From Microbacteriaceae bacterium (GTDB lineage Bacteria > Actinomycetota > Actinomycetes > Actinomycetales > Microbacteriaceae): DNA of 43,553 bases. This document shows positions 24,731 through 34,725 of this stretch, one piece after another. A program made the translations under genes and the position numbers. The stretch spans positions 1 through 43,553 of the forward strand of contig CANFJH010000006.1 of the NCBI GenBank assembly GCA_947447395.1, given 5' to 3'. Every line of letters begins with the position of its first letter. The stretch's first letter is position 1. The notes beneath the pieces were generated by a model. That model was not told the DNA's origin. It searched no databases and worked only from the letters and a program-made list of their open reading frames with translations.

Positions 24731-25645
24731 CTAGTTATCGTCTGTCCTGGTCAAGGTTCGCAAACTCCCGGTTTTTTCAGCCCTTGGTTGGAACTGCCTG
24801 CTTTTAGGGAGACCATCGATCAGGCTCAGACAGCATCGGGTCTTGATTTACTTACCTACGGAACCATCAGCGATGCCGACACCATTAAGGACACTGCAAT
24901 TGCTCAGCCTCTAATTGTGGCTGCGTCTTTGGCATCGTTTGCGGCACTCAAGGCTGCCGGGTTGGGCGACATTGACGGTGTTGCCGGTCACTCGGTCGGT
25001 GAATTGGCAGCGGCTTCAATTGCGGGAGTTTTCGACACGTCAAGTGCCTTGGAGTTCGTGACTAAACGTGGTTCAGAAATGGCAAAGGCCGCTTCCCTCA
25101 CCAAGTCCTCCATGGCTGCCGTCTTAGGTGGAGATCGCGATGACGTTGTTGCTTATCTCAAGTCTCGTGGACTATCGGCAGCCAACTACAACGGCTCTGG
25201 CCAGATTGTTGCTGCTGGAGACGCAGACGGCATCACGGCACTGGCTAACGAACCACTTGCAGGCACTCGAGTCATTCCACTTGCCGTTGCCGGTGCATTC
25301 CACACCAATTTCATGGAACCCGCGGTTGCGGAACTTGCTAACTACGCATCTGGTTTGAGCGCTCAAGATCCTTCCGTTCAGTTGTGGACCAATAAGGATG
25401 GCAGTGTGATTTCTTCGGGAGCTGAATATTTAAACCTTTTGGTGAATCAGGTATCAAATCCGGTTCGTTGGGACCTGTGCATGGAAGCCATGGTTTCTGC
25501 CGGAGTGACCGCTCTCATTGAACTCTCCCCTGCTGGAACGTTGGCGGGTCTAGCTAAACGTGGCATGCCTGGAATCGAAACGCTGGCGTTGAAAACACCA
25601 GACCAGCTGGATGCAGCGATAGCACTTGCAAAGAACCACGGTTAG
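24728..25645 (+). CDS. fabD: Malonyl-CoA:ACP transacylase
   Basis: Moves malonyl from CoA to the acyl carrier protein to start type II fatty acid synthesis. The 305-residue protein begins IVCPGQGSQTPGF and has the catalytic serine S89 in VAGHSVGEL. The acceptor histidine lies in AGAFHTNFM. It is the first gene of fabD-fabH-acpP-fabF, the standard actinobacterial order, but directly follows aceE. fabH begins ten bases after the stop with its own ribosome site. Acts in the cytoplasm with AcpP. Confidence 0.97.
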   Translation: MLVIVCPGQGSQTPGFFSPWLELPAFRETIDQAQTASGLDLLTYGTISDADTIKDTAIAQPLIVAASLASFAALKAAGLGDIDGVAGHSVGELAAASIAGVFDTSSALEFVTKRGSEMAKAASLTKSSMAAVLGGDRDDVVAYLKSRGLSAANYNGSGQIVAAGDADGITALANEPLAGTRVIPLAVAGAFHTNFMEPAVAELANYASGLSAQDPSVQLWTNKDGSVISSGAEYLNLLVNQVSNPVRWDLCMEAMVSAGVTALIELSPAGTLAGLAKRGMPGIETLALKTPDQLDAAIALAKNHG

Positions 25646-25654
25646 GAGCCCCCG

Positions 25655-26656
25655 GTGACAGCAACATTAAACCAGTACGAAGCAGTTAAGTACTCGCGAA
25701 TTTATGCTCTCGGAGCTGCCCGAGGTGACTTGTTTGTCACCAACGACGAGGTTGCAGGACCGATTGATTCGAGCGACGAATGGATTCGCCAGCGCACCGG
25801 AATTGTCACCCGTCGTCGTGCGAGTAAAGACCTGAGCCTGATGGACATGGCTGTTTCCGCGTCAAATGAAGCTATCCAAAAGGCTGGCATTGACCCTCAA
25901 GAAATTGGTGCGGTGATTTTTAGCACCATTACCCACCCTTTCCAGACTCCATCGGCAGCTACCTTACTTGCCGACAAAATTGGCGCAAACCCTGCCCCTG
26001 CTTACGACGTTTCAGCCGCGTGCGCTGGATACTGCTACGGCATTGCGCAAGCCGATGCGCTAGTGCGTTCTGGAATGGCAAAGTACGTATTGGTTGTCGG
26101 TGGTGAGAAGCTAAGCGACTTCATTGACCCGACCGATCGAAGCATTTCATTCCTTCTCGGAGACGGCGCCGGCGCCGCCATTGTCGGCCCTTCAGACAAA
26201 CCTGGCATTTCGCCGTCGGTTTGGGGTTCAGATGGTTCGAAGTGGGAAGCGGTCAGCATGACCTCTTCGCTCTTAGAGTTTCGAGACGGAACCGCTTCCT
26301 GGCCAACCTTGCACCAAGAAGGTCAGACAGTATTCCGCTGGGCAGTATGGGAAATGGCAAAGGTTGCCAAAAAGGCTCTTGAAGTTGCTGGAATAAGGGC
26401 AGAAGATTTGAGCGCCTTGGTAACACACCAGGCAAACATTCGTATCATCGATGAGCTCGCCAAACAGCTCGAACTACCTGAATCAGTAGTAGTTGCTAGA
26501 GATATCATCAATACCGGTAACACTTCAGCGGCCAGCATTCCGCTTGCAATGCATGAGTTATTGACTTCTGGCGCAGTGAAGTCTGGAGGTTTGGCTCTGG
26601 AGATTGGCTTCGGCGCAGGACTTGCCTTCGGTGCGCAAGTAGTAGTTCTGCCCTAA
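25655..26656 (+). CDS. fabH: Beta-ketoacyl-ACP synthase III
   Basis: Condenses an acyl-CoA primer with malonyl-ACP and thereby selects straight or branched fatty acids. The 333-residue thiolase-fold protein has the catalytic triad C123 (AACAGYCYG), His in VTHQANIRI and Asn in INTGNTSAAS. Starts with GTG placed six bases after AGGAG. In most actinobacteria this enzyme uses branched-chain primers, which would fit a Microbacteriaceae lipid profile, but the sequence alone does not prove that. A 34-base gap containing an SD precedes acpP. Confidence 0.96.
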   Translation: MTATLNQYEAVKYSRIYALGAARGDLFVTNDEVAGPIDSSDEWIRQRTGIVTRRRASKDLSLMDMAVSASNEAIQKAGIDPQEIGAVIFSTITHPFQTPSAATLLADKIGANPAPAYDVSAACAGYCYGIAQADALVRSGMAKYVLVVGGEKLSDFIDPTDRSISFLLGDGAGAAIVGPSDKPGISPSVWGSDGSKWEAVSMTSSLLEFRDGTASWPTLHQEGQTVFRWAVWEMAKVAKKALEVAGIRAEDLSALVTHQANIRIIDELAKQLELPESVVVARDIINTGNTSAASIPLAMHELLTSGAVKSGGLALEIGFGAGLAFGAQVVVLP

Positions 26657-26690
26657 AATTGAAACGATAAATAACCACTAAGGAGAAACC

Positions 26691-26936
26691 ATGGCACTGT
26701 CAAAGGATGAAGTACTGGCTGGCCTAGCCGAGCTAGTAAACGAAGAGACCGGTCTTGCTACCGAGTCAGTTCAGATGGACAAGAGCTTCAGCGATGACCT
26801 AGACATCGACTCGATCTCGATGATGACCATCGTTGTAAATGCTGAAGACAAATTCGGTGTAAAGATTCCTGACGAGGAAGTTTCAAACCTCGTAACTGTT
26901 GCTGACGCTGTTAACTACATCGCAGACAACCAGTAA
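26691..26936 (+). CDS. acpP: Acyl carrier protein
   Basis: An 81-residue acidic four-helix carrier. Ser41 in DLDIDSISMM is the 4'-phosphopantetheine site (DSIS in place of the usual DSLS). It shuttles acyl chains between FabD, FabH, FabF and the rest of the cycle and also supplies octanoyl groups to LipB. AAGGAG precedes the ATG at good distance. Strong codon bias is consistent with abundance. It sits between the two condensing enzymes in the fab operon. Confidence 0.97.
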   Translation: MALSKDEVLAGLAELVNEETGLATESVQMDKSFSDDLDIDSISMMTIVVNAEDKFGVKIPDEEVSNLVTVADAVNYIADNQ

Positions 26937-26956
26937 TTAAAACTGGGAGAGATTTC

Positions 26957-28189
26957 GTGAAGATCGTAGTAACTGGCCTTGGTGCAACTACCCCACTGGG
27001 TGGAGACGTCAAGTCAACCTGGGATGCCCTACTTGCTGGAAAGTCGGGAATCTCGACTCTCGAGCAGCCGTGGGTGGCCCAATACGAAATTCCGGTAACC
27101 TTCGCTGGCCAGGCAAAAGTCCCGGCCAGCGAAGTTCTCACCCTTCAAGAGTGCAAGCGTCTCGATCCTTCGAGCCAATTTGCACTTATCGCAGCCAGAG
27201 AAGCTTGGGCTGACGCTGGTGCCCCAGAAGTTGAGCCTGAGCGTTTGGCAGTTGAGTTTTCCACCGGTATCGGTGGAGTCTGGACTCTCCTTGACGCGTT
27301 TGACACACTAAAGGAACGCGGACCTCGTCGAGTTCTTCCGATGACCGTTCCAATGCTTATGCCAAATGGGCCGGCAGCGGCTATTGGTATGGACCTAGCA
27401 GCTAGAGGCGGGGTACGAACTTCAGTTTCTGCCTGTGCTTCAAGCACTGAAGCCATTGCTAATGCAATCACTCGTTTACAATCTGGCGAAATTGACATTG
27501 TTGTTGCCGGTGGTTGCGAAGCCGCAATTCACCCGCTACCAATCTCAGCATTCGCGGCAATGCATGCAACTTCGCGTCGCAACAACGAGCCAGAGCTTGC
27601 GTCTCGCCCATACGACGTCGCTCGCGATGGTTTTGTTATGGGTGAGGGTGGCGGAGCCATGGTCCTGGAGACCGAAGAGCACGCAATCGCCCGTGGCGCA
27701 AAGATTTACGCTTATCTAGTTGGTGGGGCAGTTACTTCAGACGCTTACCACATCACAGCTCCAGACCCTGAAGGTAGCGGAGCTGCCCGCGCAGTACTTG
27801 CCGCCTTGAAGCAGGCTGATGCAGGTATAGAAGACGTCGTTCACATTAATGCTCACGCAACCAGCACCCCGGTAGGTGACATTGCCGAGTACACCGCTCT
27901 AAAGAGAGTCTTCGGAGATCACTTGGGTAACATCGCCATTTCAGCAACAAAGGCCTCAACCGGTCACCTTCTCGGTGGCGCGGGCGCCATAGAAGCAGTA
28001 TTTACGGTATTGGCCTTGAAGGAGCGAACTGCTCCCCCAACAATCAACTTGGACAACCAAGACCCAGCTATCCCACTGGACGTTGTAACCAGCCCTAGAA
28101 AGCTGCCTGAAGGCCCAATTTTGGCTATCAGTAATAGCTTTGGGTTCGGTGGCCATAACGCCGTAGTAGCCTTCAGAAGCTACGAATAA
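26957..28189 (+). CDS. fabF: Beta-ketoacyl-ACP synthase II
   Basis: Elongating condensing enzyme. The 410-residue protein has the nucleophile C160 in VSACASSTEA and the two histidines in NAHATSTPVGD and STGHLLGGAGA, a full KAS I/II active site, plus the terminal SFGFGGHNA loop. GTG start follows GGGAGAG. It ends the operon and is followed by a strong two-way terminator. Assigned as fabF (II) rather than fabB (I) by its position and family similarity. Confidence 0.96.
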   Translation: MKIVVTGLGATTPLGGDVKSTWDALLAGKSGISTLEQPWVAQYEIPVTFAGQAKVPASEVLTLQECKRLDPSSQFALIAAREAWADAGAPEVEPERLAVEFSTGIGGVWTLLDAFDTLKERGPRRVLPMTVPMLMPNGPAAAIGMDLAARGGVRTSVSACASSTEAIANAITRLQSGEIDIVVAGGCEAAIHPLPISAFAAMHATSRRNNEPELASRPYDVARDGFVMGEGGGAMVLETEEHAIARGAKIYAYLVGGAVTSDAYHITAPDPEGSGAARAVLAALKQADAGIEDVVHINAHATSTPVGDIAEYTALKRVFGDHLGNIAISATKASTGHLLGGAGAIEAVFTVLALKERTAPPTINLDNQDPAIPLDVVTSPRKLPEGPILAISNSFGFGGHNAVVAFRSYE

Positions 28190-28201
28190 ATCAATCTAAA
28201 T

Positions 28202-28236
28202 AAAAACTCCCCAACACTGACTGTTGGGGAGTTTTT
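28202..28236. terminator. Bidirectional intrinsic terminator between fabF and ctaF
   Basis: Perfect 15-bp inverted repeat AAAAACTCCCCAACA / TGTTGGGGAGTTTTT with a 5-base loop, giving T-runs on both strands. It terminates the plus-strand fab operon and the minus-strand cta operon. Confidence 0.95.
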
Positions 28237-28249
28237 ATTAGGAAATTGT

Positions 28250-28702
28250 TTAGTGTGCGTGCTGTCCGCGCGAGTTTTCAAATACGAACCCGATTAGGGC
28301 AACGATCGCCAATGGGAATCCGATTACGAACAACCACCAACCTACGGCCAGCGAAGCAAATACCACCGCTCCGAATAGACCTAGGAAGAATGGCCACCAG
28401 CTCCAAGCATTGAAGAAGCCAATTTCAGATTCTCCATCAGATATTTTCGCGGTTGGATTATCCTCTGGCACTGGACCTTGGCTTCGGTGAGTCTTTCCCA
28501 GATAGAAAGCAATGAAGGCGGACATGATAGAAAGCATCGTGATTGCTGCGGTTCCGATGATTTCAACCTTTAGGCCACCAAGAGAAGGCCCTCCGTCTGA
28601 TAGACCCTGGTATGGCTCGTTGAGCCCAACTAATGCGTATCCGACAGCAGCGACCAAGTAGAACGCGGCTAGCAGCCAAAAAAGTCTTGCGTTAGTTTTC
28701 AT
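28250..28702 (-). CDS. ctaF: Cytochrome c oxidase subunit IV, actinobacterial CtaF
   Basis: Small structural subunit of the aa3-type oxidase in the actinobacterial bc-aa3 supercomplex. The 150-residue protein has four hydrophobic helices (about 7-27, 48-68, 100-118, 120-142) with an acidic loop (about 70-95) between the second and third, and a C-terminal tail with histidines. ATG at 28702 lies four bases behind ctaD's stop. No cofactor ligand is expected. It ends beside the terminator. Proteins of this family are restricted to actinobacteria, supporting the taxonomic call. Confidence 0.9.
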   Translation of the reverse strand: MKTNARLFWLLAAFYLVAAVGYALVGLNEPYQGLSDGGPSLGGLKVEIIGTAAITMLSIMSAFIAFYLGKTHRSQGPVPEDNPTAKISDGESEIGFFNAWSWWPFFLGLFGAVVFASLAVGWWLFVIGFPLAIVALIGFVFENSRGQHAH

Positions 28703-28706
28703 GAAC

Positions 28707-30380
28707 TTAGCCCTTCTTCACAGTCTTCTTAGTTGAAACCGAATCGCTAGCCTCTGGGTGGTTTAAATCAAAGGCTGGTGACTCCGAACGAATTACCGGA
28801 ATCGAAGTGAAGTTGTGACGTGGGAAAGGCGATGCAGTAGCCCACTCCAACGAACGCCCGTAACCCCAAGGGTCATTTACCGTGACCTTTACACCCTTAC
28901 GGTGTGTGATGTAAACGTTCCAAAGGAATGGAAGGAACGACAGGGCAAGGATTACCGAACCTAATGTTGAAATTTGGTTTAGGAGAGTAAAACCATCTTC
29001 AGGAAGATAGGTGGCGTAGCGGCGAGGCATACCTTGAACACCAAGCCAATGCTGAACCAAGAAAGTGGTGTGGAAGCCAACAAACAGCATCCAGAACTGA
29101 ATCTTTCCAAGACGCTCATTTAGCATCTTGCCGGTCATCTTTGGATACCAGAAGAAGATACCCGCGAACATTGCGAACACCACGGTACCGAAGATTACGT
29201 AGTGGAAGTGAGCAACTACGAAGTAGCTGTCGCTCAGCGCGAAGTCAAGCGTTGGGCTCGAAAGAATTACACCGGTAAGTCCACCGAAGATGAAGGTGGT
29301 GAGGAATCCGAGCGACCACAACATAGGGGTTTCGAAACTAACCGAGCCTCGCCACATGGTTCCGATCCAGTTGAAGACCTTCACGCCGGTTGGAACGGCG
29401 ATAAGCATTGTTGTGAAGGCGAAGAATGGAAGTAGTACCTGGCCGGTGACATACATGTGGTGCGCCCACACCGTCATAGAAAGAGCTGCGATCGCGATAG
29501 TTGCGTAAATAAGTGTCTTGTAACCAAAGATTGGCTTGCGGCTAAATACTGGCATGATCTCCGAAATGATCCCGAAGAATGGCAGAGCAATGATGTAAAC
29601 CTCTGGGTGACCGAAGAACCAGAACAGGTGCTGCCAAAGCATGGCGCCACCGTTGGCCGGGTCAAAGATGTGTGAACCGAACTTGCGGTCTGCCCCCAGA
29701 GCAAATAGTGCGGCGGCCAATGGTGGAAAACACATGATGACGAGAATCGAAGTAACCAAGGTGTTCCAGGTGAAAACTGGCATACGGAACATGGTCATAC
29801 CAGGTGCGCGCATGGTCAGGATTGTGGTGATGAAGTTCACACCACCCATGATGGTTCCAAAACCGCCAAGGGCTAGACCGAATACCCAAAGGTCTCCGCC
29901 AATTCCAGGAGAGAAGGTCGTGGTAGAAAGCGGTACGTAGGCGAACCAACCAAATGAAGCCGCTCCCTGTGGGGTGAAGAAACCAGCGACTGCAACCAAG
30001 CTACCGAAGAAGTAGAACCAGTAAGCGATGGCGTTTAGACGAGGAAATGCAACATCCGGTGCACCGATTTGGACCGGCATCAAAATGTTCGCAAAAGCTG
30101 CAAACAATGGGGTTGCAAACATTAGCAACATGATGGTTCCGTGCATGGTGAACAGCTGGTTGTACTGTTCCTTGGTGGCCACGATTGACAAGCCAGGAAG
30201 AGTTAGCTGGGCGCGAATCATTAGCGCCATAACTCCACCAATAAGGAAGTAGGCGAACGAGGTAATCAGGTACAGGTAACCGATTTTCTTGTGATCGGTG
30301 GTGGTCAGCCAGTCGACCAGGATTCGACCCTTATCGCGAGGAATCACTGGTGTTGCTGGAGTAATAGTTGCGGTAGCCAA
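28707..30380 (-). CDS. ctaD: Cytochrome c oxidase subunit I (aa3-type)
   Basis: Catalytic subunit with heme a, heme a3 and CuB. The 557-residue protein has about twelve helices. The low-spin heme ligand is in [10 protein letters not shown], the CuB/crosslink region is [17 protein letters not shown], and the two further CuB histidines are in [11 protein letters not shown]. The late HFHYVIFG carries the heme ligands. The start is TTG, preceded by GAGGG overlapping the end of ctaC. It is translated between ctaC and ctaF. Subunit III (ctaE) and the qcrCAB genes are not in this window. Confidence 0.98.
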   Translation of the reverse strand: MATATITPATPVIPRDKGRILVDWLTTTDHKKIGYLYLITSFAYFLIGGVMALMIRAQLTLPGLSIVATKEQYNQLFTMHGTIMLLMFATPLFAAFANILMPVQIGAPDVAFPRLNAIAYWFYFFGSLVAVAGFFTPQGAASFGWFAYVPLSTTTFSPGIGGDLWVFGLALGGFGTIMGGVNFITTILTMRAPGMTMFRMPVFTWNTLVTSILVIMCFPPLAAALFALGADRKFGSHIFDPANGGAMLWQHLFWFFGHPEVYIIALPFFGIISEIMPVFSRKPIFGYKTLIYATIAIAALSMTVWAHHMYVTGQVLLPFFAFTTMLIAVPTGVKVFNWIGTMWRGSVSFETPMLWSLGFLTTFIFGGLTGVILSSPTLDFALSDSYFVVAHFHYVIFGTVVFAMFAGIFFWYPKMTGKMLNERLGKIQFWMLFVGFHTTFLVQHWLGVQGMPRRYATYLPEDGFTLLNQISTLGSVILALSFLPFLWNVYITHRKGVKVTVNDPWGYGRSLEWATASPFPRHNFTSIPVIRSESPAFDLNHPEASDSVSTKKTVKKG

Positions 30381-30384
30381 TTTA

Positions 30385-31260
30385 TTAGCCCTCGTTTCCT
30401 GCTGGTGCGACTACGCCTGGCAGATTTTGGTTTCTGCTCGCGTCAAGAGAAAGCTGTCCTACTTGTCCGGCGGCCTTTAGGTCCGCAATGTGCTGGTCGT
30501 AATCCGACTGGGAAACAACCTTTACGTTGAACAACATCATTGAGTGGTACTCACCACAAAGCTCGGCACACTTACCCGTGTAAGTACCAATCTTGGTCGG
30601 GGTGAAGTACTCGTGGTTGGTCTTACCAGGAAGTGCGTCCTTCTTATAGAGGAACTCAACAACCCAGAATGAGTGATCGACATCGCGAGAGTTTAGAACC
30701 AGTTCAACACGCTTGTTTACCGGAAGGTAAAGGGTTGGTAGGTCCTTGAGGTTATCTCCGGTGCCACCTGCGTACTGCGACTGAATACCAGAGTCGTAAA
30801 CGTTGTCCTGGGTGTAGTTAAAGTCCCAGCTCCACTGCTTACCAATGACCTGAACGACAACCTGTGGGTCGTTAGGTGTTTCGATGACTTTCATGTCGCG
30901 AGCGGTGAAGGCAAAGAAGCCCACAACCAAAATCAAAGGCACAACCGTGAACAGAATTTCAATCGGGTTGTTGTAGCGCATCTGCGCTGGAAGGTGAGTG
31001 TCGCCCTTGCGACGACGGTAGACGATGATGGCCCAAAACATAAGACCCCAAGCTATGGCGCCAACGACCCAGAGCACAGCCCATGAGATGTTCCACAAAT
31101 CAGTGATACGACCGGTGTGGTTAGTCACGCCGATACTGCTTGCCGGCAGTGGCATCAAAATTGCTGAACTTAGTTGCTCCTGGGAGCAGCCAGCGAGGAA
31201 CAAGGTTGTGGTTGCAGCAGCAGTTGCCATTGCAACTCTTAGAGCACGCTTTAAAAGCAC
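30385..31260 (-). CDS. ctaC: Cytochrome c oxidase subunit II (CuA, lipoprotein)
   Basis: Electron-accepting CuA subunit. The 291-residue protein has a lipoprotein signal peptide with C25 in LFLAGC, two membrane helices (about 55-78 and 100-120), and an extracytoplasmic cupredoxin domain. CuA ligands are in [10 protein letters not shown] and [14 protein letters not shown]. The lipobox predicts processing by LspA, which is also encoded in this window. GTG start behind AAGGG. Gene order erpA-ctaC-ctaD-ctaF on the minus strand suggests co-regulation, though a 95-base gap precedes ctaC. Confidence 0.97.
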   Translation of the reverse strand: MLLKRALRVAMATAAATTTLFLAGCSQEQLSSAILMPLPASSIGVTNHTGRITDLWNISWAVLWVVGAIAWGLMFWAIIVYRRRKGDTHLPAQMRYNNPIEILFTVVPLILVVGFFAFTARDMKVIETPNDPQVVVQVIGKQWSWDFNYTQDNVYDSGIQSQYAGGTGDNLKDLPTLYLPVNKRVELVLNSRDVDHSFWVVEFLYKKDALPGKTNHEYFTPTKIGTYTGKCAELCGEYHSMMLFNVKVVSQSDYDQHIADLKAAGQVGQLSLDASRNQNLPGVVAPAGNEG

Positions 31261-31354
31261 AGTCGACCCTTCGAATCGTTACGGCTTTAGTCTACGCCCG
31301 CCGAAACTTATGCAGGCGTGAAAAACGCTAGAAAAATCGAAATATTTTGCCTGA

Positions 31355-31699
31355 TTAGCAGAAAGATTGACCGCAGGCGCAAGTTGAGGTTGCATTTGGA
31401 TTGTCAATGACCAAGCCCTGCTCGGTTAGCGAATTTTTGTAGTCAATTGTTGAGCCTTTTACAAGCTCGATCGACATTGGGTCGATAACTAATTCGTATT
31501 CACCGCAAGGGAATCGAATGTCATCCTCGTAGAACTTGTCTTCATAGGTTGGCTTGTATTCCAACCCCTGGCAACCACCAGGCGCAGCCTCTAGACGAAT
31601 GGCTAGCTTTTCATCGCCACCGGCTTGCTCGAGTGTGCTCGAAATCCAATCCACTGCAGACTCTGTGATGTTAATTTCGTATGTTGCGGTTTCAGACAT
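31355..31699 (-). CDS. erpA: Iron-sulfur cluster insertion protein, HesB/IscA type
   Basis: A-type carrier that delivers Fe-S clusters. The 114-residue protein keeps the three ligand cysteines C43 (GGCQGLEY), C107 and C109 (TCACGQSF) and ends with an extra cysteine (C114). AGGAG precedes the ATG. Its position upstream of the oxidase genes is common in actinobacteria. LipA in this window is one plausible client, by analogy. It is divergent from the DUF3043 gene. Confidence 0.94.
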   Translation of the reverse strand: MSETATYEINITESAVDWISSTLEQAGGDEKLAIRLEAAPGGCQGLEYKPTYEDKFYEDDIRFPCGEYELVIDPMSIELVKGSTIDYKNSLTEQGLVIDNPNATSTCACGQSFC

Positions 31700-31767
31700 T
31701 TTTGCTCCTAGGAATTCTGTGTCAATTCTAACTTCTCAAAACAACAAAGGCCTCGGAAACATTCCGC

Positions 31768-31783
31768 TAACCTATTGGTTATG
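31768..31783 (+). promoter_or_regulatory. Leaderless -10 for the DUF3043 gene
   Basis: TAACCT (31768-31773) lies seven bases before the ATG at 31781, with no Shine-Dalgarno. It supports this ATG rather than the TTG at 31775. Confidence 0.5.
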
Positions 31784-32323
31784 ACTGAGCAGACCCCAAA
31801 CGCCAAAAAAGGCAAGCCAACCCCAGCACGTAAAGAGCAGGAAGCTGCCCGCAAGCGACCTTTGGTAGCACCAAAAACCAAAGAAGGACAACAGGCAGCT
31901 CGAGCGGAACTCAAGAACCAACGCGAAGCGGCTCGTCTCGGATATGCCGCCGGCGACGACAAGTACCTTCCGAAACGCGACGCGGGACCACAGCGTCGGT
32001 TGATTCGTGATGTCGTAGATTCACGCCTTTTCACCGTGGGTGAACTGCTTCTACCGCTTATGTTGATTTCTGTGATTTTTGGCACCGGAACCTCGGCCAC
32101 ATCGGTAATCGGCACGTTCCTAAGCGATCTCGTCTTAGTTTTGTTCGTGGTTTACCTTCTAGACACTGTCTTGATTGCCAGAAAAGCGAAGTCGGTGCTC
32201 TCCGCCAAATTCGGTTCGGGCAAAGTGGAGAAGGGCATTTGGCTTTATGTTGCATTCCGTGCCATGTACCCGCGAATCATTCGCCTTCCAAAGGCGCAGG
32301 TTCGACGCGGAGAGAAAATCTAG
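31781..32323 (+). CDS. DUF3043 family membrane protein
   Basis: A 180-residue actinobacterial protein of unknown function. It has a long, very basic N-terminal region (about 1-85, Lys/Arg/Ala-rich, KKGKPTPARKEQEAARKRP), two membrane helices (about 92-110 and 114-135), and a basic C-terminal tail. The conserved middle (DKYLPKRDAGPQRRLIRDVVD) is typical. Start set at 31781 from the leaderless hexamer. It converges on pyrD with only two bases between stops, so no room for a separate terminator. Role not known. Confidence 0.87.
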   Translation: MTEQTPNAKKGKPTPARKEQEAARKRPLVAPKTKEGQQAARAELKNQREAARLGYAAGDDKYLPKRDAGPQRRLIRDVVDSRLFTVGELLLPLMLISVIFGTGTSATSVIGTFLSDLVLVLFVVYLLDTVLIARKAKSVLSAKFGSGKVEKGIWLYVAFRAMYPRIIRLPKAQVRRGEKI

Positions 32324-32325
32324 GT

Positions 32326-33345
32326 TTAGTACGCTAGCTCTTTATTGATCTTCCGAGCCCAAAAAGGTCCCTGGTAAACAAAGCCTGTATATCCCTGCAC
32401 TAGATCGGCACCCATCGCCAGTCTTTCTCTGACATCTTGCGTGGTTTCAATTCCACCGACCGAGACAATGGCGATACGGCCCGCTACCCTTCGGTTTAAG
32501 ATTTCGAGAACCTCGAGCGAACGTGCTCTTACCGGCTGCCCTGAAAGACCACCAGCGCCAATGCCATCAACTTTGGACGCTGTCGTTTTGAGATTGTCTC
32601 TAGAGATGGTGGTGTTGGTCGCAATAACACCAGCTAGACCCAATTCAATTGCGAGTTCCGCGATTGACTCGATGTCCTCGTTCGCAAGGTCTGGAGCGAT
32701 TTTCACCAAGACCGGCTTGGACGCTGCTTGAGCAAGGACAGCAACCAAAATTGGTTTCAAAGACTCTATGTCTTGCAAGCTTCGCAACCCCGGAGTGTTA
32801 GGAGATGAAACATTAACGGCAATGTAATCGGCTAGTGGCGCCAGTAAACGAGCACTAGTTTCATAATCAGTCACTGCATCTTCAATTGGCGTGATTTTGC
32901 TTTTGCCGATGTTTACACCGATGATCGGGAGTTTCTTTTTAGTGGAACGCAACTTGGCCAGACGTTCAGCCAATCTTGCTGCTCCCAAGTTGTTGAAACC
33001 CATCCTGTTAATCAGAGCGCGATCGGGGGTGAGTCGAAACAGTCGCGGTTTTTCATTACCAGGTTGCGCAATAGCGGTCACCGTGCCCACTTCAATGTGC
33101 GAAAAACCCAAATCTGCAAGTGGTTCGATTAGTTCGCCGTTCTTATCAAAACCGGCGGCTAGTCCAAACGGACCATTGAAAGTTAGCCCAAATGCTTCAA
33201 CTCTTCGAACTTGAGTTGTTCGCAAACGAAATATCCTAGTCAAACCAAGCTTTGAACCTAGCTTTAGACAACCTGCGACAAAGTGATGCACCGCTTCTGG
33301 ATCGAATCTGGTGAAAACCAAACGAAAAATCAGTGTGTACAGCAA
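32326..33345 (-). CDS. pyrD: Dihydroorotate dehydrogenase (quinone), class 2
   Basis: Membrane-associated, FMN-dependent oxidation of dihydroorotate to orotate in pyrimidine synthesis, passing electrons to quinone. The 339-residue protein has the class-2 N-terminal helix (about 1-30), catalytic serine in NVSSPNTPGLR, and FMN/phosphate segments ITNTT-type IATNTTISRDN and GADLVQGYTGFVYQGP. The TTG start is supported by AAGGA six bases upstream. Follows hisD on the minus strand after 17 bases; co-transcription likely. Confidence 0.97.
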   Translation of the reverse strand: MLYTLIFRLVFTRFDPEAVHHFVAGCLKLGSKLGLTRIFRLRTTQVRRVEAFGLTFNGPFGLAAGFDKNGELIEPLADLGFSHIEVGTVTAIAQPGNEKPRLFRLTPDRALINRMGFNNLGAARLAERLAKLRSTKKKLPIIGVNIGKSKITPIEDAVTDYETSARLLAPLADYIAVNVSSPNTPGLRSLQDIESLKPILVAVLAQAASKPVLVKIAPDLANEDIESIAELAIELGLAGVIATNTTISRDNLKTTASKVDGIGAGGLSGQPVRARSLEVLEILNRRVAGRIAIVSVGGIETTQDVRERLAMGADLVQGYTGFVYQGPFWARKINKELAY

Positions 33346-33362
33346 TGTAAGTCCTTAATTGG

Positions 33363-34679
33363 TTATTCGAATCGAGCCTTGATGGCCTCAAAGTGCGCTG
33401 GAAGTCCCTCTTCATTGGCGAGTGCATCAACGAATGAAACTGAATCGCTAAGCGACTGCCGGTCATAATCAACAACTTGCTGGGCGCGCAAGAATGTGTG
33501 AACCGACAATCCAGCCCCGAACTTTGACTGCTGATTAGTTGGTAGGACATGGTTCGAACCGGCTAGGTAATCGCCCAAAGAGACCGGCGAATAAGAGCCT
33601 AAGAAAATGGCTCCGGCATTTGAAATCTTGGTCAACACTTCTGCCGGATATGAAACCTGGAGCTCAAGGTGTTCGGTTGCATACGCATTAGCGAACGAGA
33701 CCGCAGATTCTAGGTTGGCAACTAGGACGATGGCAGACTGTAGCCCGGTCAAAGCCAGTTTGGCCCGATCGGCGTGCCTGGTTTTAGCCAAACGCTCGAT
33801 TAGGGCCAACTGCACTTGATTCGCAAGCTCTTCAGAGTCGGTTACCAGCACCGAAGCCGCAGCTTCATCATGTTCCGCTTGTGACAACAGGTCTGCAGCT
33901 ACATAATTTGGATCTGCCGAGTCATCTGCAATTACCAAAATTTCTGTGGTGCCAGCCTCAGAGTCAATTCCAACAAGACCTCTGAGCGCACGTTTTGCTG
34001 CGGTTACGTAAATATTTCCTGGCCCAGTCACTAGCGAAACCGGTTCGAGTCCGATACTTGGAATGCCATGGGCTAGGGCTGCAATTGCCGCTGGCCCGCC
34101 GATGTTATAGACCTCGTCGACGCCCAAAAGCGCGGCCGCCGCTAATACAGTCGGGTGCGGCCGTCCGTTGAAATCTCTTTGACCAGGCGTGGTTATGACC
34201 AGACGCGGAACACCAGCTACCTGTGCAGGGACAACATTCATGACCACACTAGAGGGATAAACTGCTTTCCCGCCTGGAACGTAAAGCCCAACCGAATCTA
34301 CTGGCATCCAACGTTGATGTACTTTGCCGCCGTTCGCAAATTCAGTGGTCACGGTCTTTGGCAAATTATCTAGACTCACCGTTCGGACTCGCTCAATTGC
34401 CTGCTCAAGTGCATCACGAAGTGGAACGCTTAGTTCGGATAGCGCCGATTGAAGTTCTTGATCGGAAACACGAATTGGACGTGGATCGAAACCGTCAAAT
34501 TTTTGTGTTAATTCGACGAGCGCCGGTTCGCCTCGCGAAGAAACATCCTCGATTAGTCCGGTGATTTGCGCAAGTGCAGTCTCAATTTTTAGGCTGGCTC
34601 TAGGAACTAAGAGGTTTACCTCAGCCGAACCGGGAACGCCTTGGCGCAGATCGATAACGCGCAGGTAGTTTGTGGTCAA
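33363..34679 (-). CDS. hisD: Histidinol dehydrogenase
   Basis: Two-step NAD-dependent oxidation of histidinol to histidine, the last steps of the pathway, zinc-dependent. The 438-residue protein has the NAD and substrate signature TGPGNIYVTAAKRALRG, SEAGTTEILV, the zinc/catalytic segment QAEHDEAAA, TEHLELQV and the C-terminal SVHTFLRAQQVV. TTG start with GGAG five bases upstream. No other his gene is in the window, so it is a split gene of the pathway, as often in this group. Divergent from the flavin reductase gene. Confidence 0.97.
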   Translation of the reverse strand: MTTNYLRVIDLRQGVPGSAEVNLLVPRASLKIETALAQITGLIEDVSSRGEPALVELTQKFDGFDPRPIRVSDQELQSALSELSVPLRDALEQAIERVRTVSLDNLPKTVTTEFANGGKVHQRWMPVDSVGLYVPGGKAVYPSSVVMNVVPAQVAGVPRLVITTPGQRDFNGRPHPTVLAAAALLGVDEVYNIGGPAAIAALAHGIPSIGLEPVSLVTGPGNIYVTAAKRALRGLVGIDSEAGTTEILVIADDSADPNYVAADLLSQAEHDEAAASVLVTDSEELANQVQLALIERLAKTRHADRAKLALTGLQSAIVLVANLESAVSFANAYATEHLELQVSYPAEVLTKISNAGAIFLGSYSPVSLGDYLAGSNHVLPTNQQSKFGAGLSVHTFLRAQQVVDYDRQSLSDSVSFVDALANEEGLPAHFEAIKARFE

Positions 34680-34725
34680 TTCAGCTCCAGTTCCAGAACA
34701 ATTCTATTCGGCGCGAGAGATTCGA

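Noticed and set aside
31754-31766. CGGAA-ACA-TTCCG dyad between erpA and the DUF3043 gene
   Set aside because: Only 5-bp arms and no known operator match; could be chance, although it sits next to the -10 element.
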